Source of the DNA: Mycobacterium sp.
GTDB lineage: Bacteria; Actinomycetota; Actinomycetes; Mycobacteriales; Mycobacteriaceae
Assembly: GCF_025965855.1 (NCBI RefSeq)
Contig: NZ_JAOPWB010000244.1
Span: 1 to 38,397 of the forward strand
DNA: 38,397 nt
Direction: 5' to 3'
The translations under genes and the position numbers were made by a program. Shown here piece after piece: positions 1 to 6,233 of the stretch. The notes below the pieces were generated by a model, which did no database searches, was not told where the DNA came from, and saw only the letters and a list, made by a program, of their open reading frames with translations. Numbering within the stretch: position 1 is the stretch's first letter; each line of letters opens with the position of its first letter.

Positions 1-1
1 C

Positions 2-1093
2 GACGGGCTCGGCCAACTGCACCTGGCGCTGATGTCGGAGATCATCGGCCGCTGCATGATGTCGATGGCGATCTTCGGTGTGCAGGCACCTGACAGCGGG
101 AACATGGAGCTGCTCGCCCACGGCGCCACGGAGGCCCAGAAGGAGCGGTGGCTGTGGCCGAACCTGCGCGGTGAGATCTCCAGCGCATTCGCGCTCACCG
201 AGCCATTCTTCGCCGGTGCCGACCCGACAGTCATCGGCACCACCGCGACCAAAGACGGCGACGAGTGGGTAATCGAGGGCCACAAGTGGTTCATCACCAA
301 CGCGTCGATCGCCGACATCGTGCTCGTCTTCGCCGAGACCAACCCCGAGGGCAGGCCGCATCGGCACGCCTCGGTGTTCGTCGTTCCGACGGGCACGCCG
401 GGAATGGAGATCGTGCGCGACATCGGCACGATGGCCCATCCTGATCCCCAGTTCGGTCGCGTCGGCAATCACGCCGAGCTGATCTTCAAGGACTGCCGTG
501 TGCCGGCCGACCACCTCATCGGCGATCCCGGCGGCGGGTTCACGTTGGCTCAACAACGCCTCGGCGGCGGACGCATCCACCATGCGATGCGCTGGCTCGG
601 CCAGGCCCAGAGATCGCTCGACATCATGTGTGAGCGCGCCGTGTCGCGAACCTCGCACGGCAAGCCGCTTGCCCAACACCAGATGATGCAGGACTATGTT
701 GCCCTGTCGCACATGGAGATCCAGGCGGCGCGGCTGCTCACCTTCCAGACCGCGTGGAAGATGGACAAGTACGGTGCCGCTGCAGTGCGCGCCGACTTGG
801 GCATGATCAAGGCCCACGTTTCCAAGGTCGTGCTCGCAGTGCTCGATCGCACGATCCAGGTGTGCGGAGCGCTCGGCTACTCGAGCGATCTACCCGTCGA
901 GTCGTGGTATCGCGGAACGAGGTTCGGGCCGATCGGTGACGGGCCCGACGAGGTACACAAGTCCGTGCTCGCACGCACGCTGCTGAATGGTTACACGCCG
1001 GTCGAGGGCTGGCCGAGTGAGCACATCCCCAGCCGGCGACCGGCCGCTGAAGCGAAGTGGGCCGAACTGCGCGCCGAAGCAGGCGTCACATGA
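2..1093 (+). CDS. Acyl-CoA dehydrogenase, ACAD10/11-like (5' end outside window)
   Basis: Flavin-dependent acyl-CoA dehydrogenase, cut by the window start; 363 residues are visible and the reading frame is open from base 2. The middle domain shows FALTEPFFAGADP, then DGDEWVIEGHKWFITNA, typical FAD/substrate-binding segments of the family. The C-terminal helical domain ends with IGDGPDEVHKSVLAR. The DGPDEVH signature, with Asp where classical enzymes carry the catalytic Glu of YEG, is characteristic of the ACAD10/11-like branch rather than short- or medium-chain enzymes. Its stop overlaps the next start (ATGA at 1090-1093), so it is translationally coupled to a phosphotransferase-fold kinase. 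That is the same pairing fused in animal ACAD10/11 and found as LvaC/LvaA in Pseudomonas levulinate catabolism. Inference: it acts on (phospho-)hydroxyacyl-CoA or a related branched substrate. Family call certain, substrate unknown. Confidence 0.93.
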   Translation, partial: DGLGQLHLALMSEIIGRCMMSMAIFGVQAPDSGNMELLAHGATEAQKERWLWPNLRGEISSAFALTEPFFAGADPTVIGTTATKDGDEWVIEGHKWFITNASIADIVLVFAETNPEGRPHRHASVFVVPTGTPGMEIVRDIGTMAHPDPQFGRVGNHAELIFKDCRVPADHLIGDPGGGFTLAQQRLGGGRIHHAMRWLGQAQRSLDIMCERAVSRTSHGKPLAQHQMMQDYVALSHMEIQAARLLTFQTAWKMDKYGAAAVRADLGMIKAHVSKVVLAVLDRTIQVCGALGYSSDLPVESWYRGTRFGPIGDGPDEVHKSVLARTLLNGYTPVEGWPSEHIPSRRPAAEAKWAELRAEAGVT

Positions 1094-2119
1094 CGTCCGA
1101 ATCGTTGCAGCGCTTCCTCGACGGCTCCCTCGGAGGTCATGTCCCAATCACGGTGACACCCATGACCGGAGGTGGTTCGTGCGAGGTGTTCGCGATCGAC
1201 CGCGGCGATGCCCGCTGGGTGCTGCGTCGCTCGCCGCGTCACGCGAGCTCGGCGACGGCCCACGACGTATTGCGCGAGTACCGTATCCTCGACGCGATCA
1301 AGGACGAACCCGTGCGCATCGCGCGGCCGATTGTGGCCCACGCCGATGCCGATGTGTTCGGCGCGCCGTTCTACGTGATGGAACGCATTGCTGGCACGGC
1401 CATCGTGCAGCACGTCCCCTCCGCGTGGGCGACGATGCCGAAGACTCACGGGCGCGCACTCGAAGAGCTCGTCGACGCGTTGGCCGCGATCCACGCCGTC
1501 GACTGGCGAGCGTGCGGCCTCGGCGACATGGCTCCACGCCCCGACTACCTCGGTCGTCAGCTGAAACGCTGGCTGTCGCAACTCGACTCGTACGGCGGAC
1601 GCGATCTACCGGCCGCACATCACATCGGCGAGTGGCTCGCTGCACACCGGCCGGCCGACCAGCCCAGCGCGTTGTGTCACGGTGACTACAAGCTCGACAA
1701 CGTGCTGTTCGCACCGCAGGCGCCGCCGCAATTGCTCGCAGTCGTCGATTGGGAAATGGCGGCCATCGGCGACCCGCTCATCGATCTGGCCTGGGCACTG
1801 ATCTTCCATCCGGGTCCGGAAGGCACGACGCCTTGGTATTTCGAAGCCGCCGAGCTTTGCCGTCGAACACGTTCCCGATCGGGCCACCCTGGTGGAGCGG
1901 TACCGCGCCGCCTCGAGCCGCGATACGAGCTCGATCGGCTGGTACGACGTGTTCTCGCGCTGGAAGCTGGCGATCGTGCTCGAGGGGAGCTACGCCAAGT
2001 TCCAGCGCGGCCTGTCGGACAAACCGATGCACGAGCGCTTCGGGGGCCAAGCCGACCTGCTCCTGGACAGCGCCACGGCGCTCGTCGCCACCGCCTCCTG
2101 CGGCGGAGCAACGTCATAA
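1090..2119 (+). pseudogene. APH-fold (aminoglycoside phosphotransferase-like) acyl-CoA kinase, frameshifted
   Basis: Kinase of the APH/choline-kinase fold that accompanies ACAD10/11-like dehydrogenases. ATG at 1090 overlaps the upstream stop. The N-lobe has WVLRRSP and the C-lobe has the catalytic loop HGDYKLDN (197-204, D199) and a metal-binding D220 in VVDWEMA. Reading frame is lost at about 1828-1834. Before it the frame gives HPGPEGTTP; after it the next frame gives LGISKPPSF, then VPDRATLVERY and WKLAIVLEGSYAKF, which is the normal family C-terminus, ending in TAA 2117-2119. Compared with the usual EGTxPLG pattern, two bases are missing (net +1 shift). Repaired, the protein would be about 343 aa, normal length. 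Either a sequencing/assembly error or a recent inactivation. The shifted frame runs without a stop into the next gene, so automatic calling may report a false kinase-oxidoreductase fusion. Confidence 0.85.
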
Positions 2120-3096
2120 TGCGAGCCTGGCAGGTACAGGGCGCGGGTGAGCCGATCCACGTCCTTCACGCCGTCGACGTCGAAGTCCCCGAGCCGAGTC
2201 CCGGGCAGCTGCGCATCCGCGTCACCGCTGCGGGCATTGGCCTGCCCGACGTGTTCATGTGCCGCGGCACCTATCCGCTCACGCCCCCGCTCCCGTTCAC
2301 GCCCGGCCAGGAGGCCGCCGGCGTCGTCACCGCCGTCGGCGACGGGGTCGATGTAGCGGTCGGAAGCCGGATCATGTGCGTGACGATGTTCTACACCGGC
2401 CACGGCTCGTTCGCCGAGGAGTGCCTCGTCGGCCCAGAGTCCGCATTCGCCGTGCCCGACGGACTCACCGACGCCGAGGCGGCGGGTTTCTGGATCCCTC
2501 ATCTGACCGGGTGGATCGGCCTCGTCGACCGTGGCCAGATCAAGCCCGGTGATCGGCTGGTGGTCCTCGGGGCCTCCGGCGGCAGCGGAATCGCCGCTGT
2601 GCAGCTTGGCAAGGCGCTGGGCGCGTACGTCATCGCCGTGGTCGGCGACGAGGACCGAGCCACGTTCTGTCGAACACTCGGTGCCGATGCGACCATCGAT
2701 CACCGCGCAGGCCCGGTCGCACCGGCGATCCGCACCGCAACTGACACGCACGGAGCAGATCTGATCTACGACCCCGTCGGTGGTTCACTCGCCGAGGATG
2801 CGGTCGGCGCTCTGGCTCGCTACGGGCGGTTGCTTGCGGTCGGGTTCGCCAGCGGCCGGTGGCCGAAGGTCGCCACCGACGACCTGGTCATGACCAACAC
2901 GTCGTTGATTGGAGTGTTCGCCGGCGGCTACTCGCGCGCCGAGTTGGACTCGATCCACGCCACTCTCTCGGGCCTCGTCGCCGACGGACGGCTGCGCAGC
3001 TCCGTGACCGCCGAGGTGCCCTTCGACGCCCTCCCGTCAGCGCTGCAGCAGATGGCCGACCGCGGTGTCGTCGGCAAGCGGGTTGTGGTCCAGTGA
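2119..3096 (+). CDS. NAD(P)H:quinone oxidoreductase-like MDR protein
   Basis: 325-aa medium-chain dehydrogenase/reductase. The N-terminal GroES-like domain reads GEPIHVLHAVDVEVPEPSPGQ and lacks the Cys/His zinc ligands of alcohol dehydrogenases, so it resembles zinc-independent quinone/enone reductases (COG0604 type). The nucleotide-binding site is GASGGSGIAAVQLGKALGA. The later segments DLIYDPVGG and LLAVGFASG are typical of the family. The start ATG (2119-2121) shares its A with the TAA of the kinase gene, so translation is coupled. Likely role (inference): NADPH-dependent reduction of an enoyl or quinone intermediate in the same catabolic operon. Specificity cannot be read from sequence. 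Confidence 0.9.
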   Translation: MRAWQVQGAGEPIHVLHAVDVEVPEPSPGQLRIRVTAAGIGLPDVFMCRGTYPLTPPLPFTPGQEAAGVVTAVGDGVDVAVGSRIMCVTMFYTGHGSFAEECLVGPESAFAVPDGLTDAEAAGFWIPHLTGWIGLVDRGQIKPGDRLVVLGASGGSGIAAVQLGKALGAYVIAVVGDEDRATFCRTLGADATIDHRAGPVAPAIRTATDTHGADLIYDPVGGSLAEDAVGALARYGRLLAVGFASGRWPKVATDDLVMTNTSLIGVFAGGYSRAELDSIHATLSGLVADGRLRSSVTAEVPFDALPSALQQMADRGVVGKRVVVQ

Positions 3097-3737
3097 GAAA
3101 GACCACCGGGCCACCGAAGGCGAGCGAGTTCGAACTACATGCCGACGACATCGTCGACGCCGCCGTCGAGATCTTCCAGGAAGGTGGGCTCGACGCGGTC
3201 AGCATGCGCAGCGTGTCGACTCGGCTGGGGGTCTCACCCGTGCCGCTGTACAGCAGGGTCGGCAACCGCGACGCGTTGGTCGACGCGATCGCCGAGCGAC
3301 TGCTGGAAGACCTCGCCCCGCCGGCCAACGACGACGAGACGTGGAACGACTACGCGTTGCGCTGGACCCGCGAGCTGCGGGCCCGGCTGGGCGAGGCACG
3401 CGACAGCCGGCTCATCGTGTGGCATGGGCGTGAGGCGTATGTCGAGGCATCGAGGCCGTTGATCAAGGCGATGCGACGCGATGGGTTCGCGCCAGACGCG
3501 GCTGTGCAAGCGTGCCGCCTCTTGACTTGGGCCACAGTAGGTTTCGGAGCTGTCGAGAGCGGCGTCGAGCCGCCGAGCCGGCGCCGGCGACGAGCGCGTC
3601 CGGGCGGCGACCCGGGTGGTGTCGACCAGGCCGATACCGACGCCTTGTTCGATCTGCACATCCGCTACCTGATCGAAGGCATCGGCCGAGACATCGCGCC
3701 CGTACCACCGCCCACGCGGAAGTCGAGGCGAGCATGA
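3093..3737 (+). CDS. TetR-family transcriptional regulator of the catabolic operon
   Basis: 214-aa TetR regulator. The GTG start at 3093 overlaps the previous stop (GTGA). An N-terminal helix-turn-helix lies at about residues 15-65 (IVDAAVEIFQEGGLDAVSM, then RLGVSPVPLYSRVGNRDALV). A longer alpha-helical ligand domain follows and ends in an Arg/Pro-rich linker and LFDLHIRYLIEGI. The arrangement of helix 3 (VSPVPLYSRVGNRDAL) is like the TetR_C subgroup. Embedded in the operon between two oxidoreductase genes with overlaps on both sides, so it is co-transcribed with its probable targets. The promoter and operator lie upstream of the window and cannot be seen. Confidence 0.92.
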   Translation: MRKTTGPPKASEFELHADDIVDAAVEIFQEGGLDAVSMRSVSTRLGVSPVPLYSRVGNRDALVDAIAERLLEDLAPPANDDETWNDYALRWTRELRARLGEARDSRLIVWHGREAYVEASRPLIKAMRRDGFAPDAAVQACRLLTWATVGFGAVESGVEPPSRRRRRARPGGDPGGVDQADTDALFDLHIRYLIEGIGRDIAPVPPPTRKSRRA

Positions 3738-4483
3738 CGATCCCGAGTCTGGAGGCGACCGGCAAGGTCGTCGTCGTCACCGGCGCCAGCAAGGGCCTTG
3801 GTCGGGCGATGGCGCTCGGCTTTGGCGAAGCGGGCGCCGATGTCGTCGTGGCCAGCCGCAAGCTCGAGGCGTGCGAGGTGGTGGCCGACGAGATCCGCTC
3901 GATGGGTCGGCGTGCGCTTGCGGTGGCTGCTCATGTCGGCGACTGGGATCAGTGCGCGACCCTGATCGATGCGACGGTCGCCGAGTTCGGACGGATCGAC
4001 GTGCTGGTCAACAACGCCGGTATTGCGCCCGTGCCGCCCTCGCTGCTCGATGTCACCCGAGAGCTGTTCGACAAGACGATCGGCGTCAACCTCCGCGGTC
4101 CGCTGCGGCTCACCGCACTCGCCGCCGAGCACATGCCGAGGGGCGGCTCGGTGATCAACACGAGCTCGACGGCATCATTGCACCCGAACTCGGTTACGGT
4201 CGTGTACGCCGCCGCCAAGGCCGGCCTCAACGCGCTCACCAAGGCCACAGCCAACGAGTTCGGACCTCGCGGCATCCGCGCCAACGCCATCGTCTGCGGA
4301 ACGTTTCACACCGACAGCTTGCACGCGTCGCTGCCCTCGGAAGACCTGCGGGCGCAAATGGCGGCGCGGGTCAGTCTCGGTCGCATTGCCAGCGCAGACG
4401 AGATCGTCGGCACCGCACTGTACCTCGCCAGCGATGCATCGTCGTACATGACCGGTGAGCTGATCGTGCTCGACGGAGGCTGA
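3734..4483 (+). CDS. Short-chain dehydrogenase/reductase (classical SDR)
   Basis: 249-aa classical SDR. It has the cofactor motif TGASKGLG (16-23), NNAG at 93-96, and the catalytic triad S145 / Y158 / K162 with Y-x3-K spacing. It ends in YMTGELIVLDGG, standard for 3-oxoacyl-ACP reductase-like and 3-hydroxyacyl-CoA dehydrogenase-like SDRs. The basic residues S41-R42 after beta-2 suggest NADP(H) preference (inference). ATG at 3734 overlaps the TetR stop (ATGA). It is the last gene of the five-gene overlapping operon; no terminator is obvious after it. Likely oxidises or reduces the hydroxy/keto-acyl intermediate of the same pathway. Confidence 0.93.
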   Translation: MTIPSLEATGKVVVVTGASKGLGRAMALGFGEAGADVVVASRKLEACEVVADEIRSMGRRALAVAAHVGDWDQCATLIDATVAEFGRIDVLVNNAGIAPVPPSLLDVTRELFDKTIGVNLRGPLRLTALAAEHMPRGGSVINTSSTASLHPNSVTVVYAAAKAGLNALTKATANEFGPRGIRANAIVCGTFHTDSLHASLPSEDLRAQMAARVSLGRIASADEIVGTALYLASDASSYMTGELIVLDGG

Positions 4484-4817
4484 ACTCACGACTGTTGTTT
4501 GCCTGGATTCTCGGAACTGCACTCGCGAAGCCACGCGAGGCTCTTCGGTCCGGCCAAAATCTTGCGTGGCCGTGATCTAACGTGTGGTCGCCCGCGACGC
4601 TGATCCTGTCCCTGGGCTGGATGAAGCCACGCCAGGTCCTGGAATACGACGGACTCAAATATGCGGCATTACCGGTAAACCACTCCGCATTCGTTGGGAC
4701 GTTGTGCTACAACGTAATTCAATTGCGGCCTATTGCCGATAACTTTCGCACACCCGTACTAAACACTCGCGCAACCGTCTTCGACTCGGCCTCGCCACTA
4801 TCCAGATACCCACCGTT
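4484..4817. other. 334-bp intergenic region, relatively AT-rich, with a perfect short dyad
   Basis: No convincing gene. The stretch is clearly less GC-rich than its neighbours. It contains a perfect 7-bp dyad with a 3-nt loop, ACGTTGT-GCT-ACAACGT, at 4699-4715. A promoter-like pair follows: TTCAAT at about 4718-4723 and TAACTT at about 4740-4745, 16-17 nt apart, on the plus strand. No start codon with a coding-like frame follows before the IS end at 4818. It may be the regulatory region of a gene displaced by the insertion sequence (inference). Confidence 0.4.
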
Positions 4818-4853
4818 GAGGGACTGTCAGAACAACGGTGGATCTGATCTTGG
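4818..4853 (+). repeat. Left terminal inverted repeat of the IS256-family element
   Basis: Starts GAGGGACTGTC and ends CTTGG. Its core AACGGTGGATC is identical to the reverse complement of the right repeat, apart from scattered substitutions outside the core. The transposase start lies 40 bp inside. Confidence 0.85.
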
Positions 4854-4893
4854 TCTGACACGCCGAGCGTGAGCTTGGCGGGAAGGACTGACG

Positions 4894-6156
4894 ATGTCAG
4901 AAACACTCGATCCCGTGGCTATGGAACTGGATCAACGGCAGCTTGCCGAGCGCCTGCTGGCGCAGGCGAAGGAACAAGGAGTCGAACTGGTCGGGCCGAA
5001 CGGGCTGCTCAACCAGTTGACCAAGAACGTGCTTGAGACCGCGCTGGATGCGGAGATGGCCGAGCACCTGGGTTACGACAAGCACGACCCGGCCGGCCGC
5101 GGCAGCGGCAACTCGCGTAACGGGACCCGGGCCAAAACGGTGCTCACCGAGATCGGGCCGGTCGAGATCGAGGTGCCCCGCGACACGAACAGTTTGTTCG
5201 AGCCGCAGATCGTCAAGAAGCGTCAGCGTCGCCTGACGGGCATCGATGAGATCGTATTGTCCTTGACGGCCAAGGGATTGACGACCGGCGAGGTCGCCGC
5301 TCACTTCGCCGACGTCTACGGGGCCACCGTGTCGAAGGACACGATCTCGCGGATTACCGACAAGGTGATCGGCGAGATGGCCGAGTGGTGCAACCGGCCG
5401 CTGGAGCCGGTGTACCCGGTGGTGTTCATCGACGCGATCTTCGTCAAGATCCGCGACGGGCAGGTCACCAACCGGCCCATCTACGTTGCGGTCGGAGTCA
5501 CCTGTGCCGGGGAGCGCGACATCCTCGGGTTGTGGGCCGGCGACGGTGGTGAGGGCGCCAAGTTCTGGCTGTCGGTGCTCACCGAGATCAAGAACCGCGG
5601 CACCGGCGACGTGTGCATCCTGGTCTGTGACGGGCTCAAGGGACTGCCGGAGGCGGTGAACACGGTCTGGGACCGTGCGATCATCCAAACGTGCGTGATT
5701 CATCTGTTGCGCAACACCTTTCGCTACGCATCGCGCAAGTACTGGGATCAAATCGCCAAGGACATCCGGCCGGTCTACACCGCCCCGACCGAGGCCGCGG
5801 CCAAGGAACGCTTCGTCGAATTCACCGCCAAATGGGGCGGGCAGTACCCGGCGATCACTCGGCTCTGGGAGAACGCCTGGACCGAGTTCGTGCCCTTCCT
5901 GGACTACGACGTGGAGATACGGCGAGTCATCTGCTCGACCAACGCCGTGGAGTCGATCAATGCCCGCTATCGGCGCGCGATCCGTGCCCGCGGGCACTTC
6001 CCGACAGACCAGGCGGCGATGAAGTGCCTCTACCTCGTCACCCGATCACTAGATCCGACCGGGCGGGGTAGGGCACGATGGGCAATGAGGTGGAAGCCCG
6101 CACTAAACGCGTTCGCAATCACCTTCAACGGCCGGATCACCCCGACCGGCAACTAA
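4894..6156 (+). CDS. IS256-family (mutator-type) DDE transposase
   Basis: 420-aa transposase, full length for the family (about 400-430). It catalyses cut/copy of the surrounding element. Catalytic residues are D180 (VVFIDAIFVKI), D246 (LVCDGLKGLPEAV) and E353 (CSTNAVESINARYR). The C-x2-H motif CVIHLLRN at 267-274 sits between the second D and E as expected. The N-terminal DNA-binding region is at 1-120, including SGNSRNGTR. It is preceded by GGAAGG about 6 nt before the ATG at 4894. No frameshift or internal stop, so it is probably functional. Confidence 0.97.
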   Translation: MSETLDPVAMELDQRQLAERLLAQAKEQGVELVGPNGLLNQLTKNVLETALDAEMAEHLGYDKHDPAGRGSGNSRNGTRAKTVLTEIGPVEIEVPRDTNSLFEPQIVKKRQRRLTGIDEIVLSLTAKGLTTGEVAAHFADVYGATVSKDTISRITDKVIGEMAEWCNRPLEPVYPVVFIDAIFVKIRDGQVTNRPIYVAVGVTCAGERDILGLWAGDGGEGAKFWLSVLTEIKNRGTGDVCILVCDGLKGLPEAVNTVWDRAIIQTCVIHLLRNTFRYASRKYWDQIAKDIRPVYTAPTEAAAKERFVEFTAKWGGQYPAITRLWENAWTEFVPFLDYDVEIRRVICSTNAVESINARYRRAIRARGHFPTDQAAMKCLYLVTRSLDPTGRGRARWAMRWKPALNAFAITFNGRITPTGN

Positions 6157-6162
6157 CAAATG

Positions 6163-6198
6163 CCAAGGTCGGATCCACCGTTAATCGGACAGCCCCTC
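6163..6198 (-). repeat. Right terminal inverted repeat of the IS256-family element
   Basis: Reverse complement begins GAGGGGCTGTCCG and matches the left end over the whole 36 bp with about five differences. It begins 6 bp after the transposase stop codon. Confidence 0.85.
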
Positions 6199-6233
6199 AT
6201 GACCCGGTCCGCTAGCCCTACCCGAGGGTCTTC

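Larger units (their letters stand above)
4818..6198 (+). mobile_element. IS256-family insertion sequence, complete, about 1.38 kb
   Basis: One intact mutator/IS256-type transposase flanked by related terminal inverted repeats (4818-4853 and 6163-6198, about 31 of 36 positions matching, beginning GAGGG). Size and organisation (single long gene, terminal repeats starting a few dozen bases outside it) fit IS256. The 8-bp flanks, CCACCGTT on the left and ATGACCCG on the right, do not match, so there is no visible target duplication. The right end lies only 35 bp from the 3' end of the luxR-type gene. Confidence 0.9.

Noticed and set aside
1057..3096. A 679-codon frame that would fuse the kinase to the quinone oxidoreductase
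   Set aside because: After position 1833 the frame no longer resembles the kinase, whereas the next frame does. The oxidoreductase has its own ATG at 2119. The fusion is a by-product of the frameshift.
4582..4872. A 96-codon frame before the transposase
   Set aside because: No family resemblance and poor codon bias, and it runs across the IS terminal repeat.
4897..5997. A 366-codon antisense frame over the transposase gene
   Set aside because: Mirror of a high-GC coding strand; no motif, and the DDE frame is clearly real.
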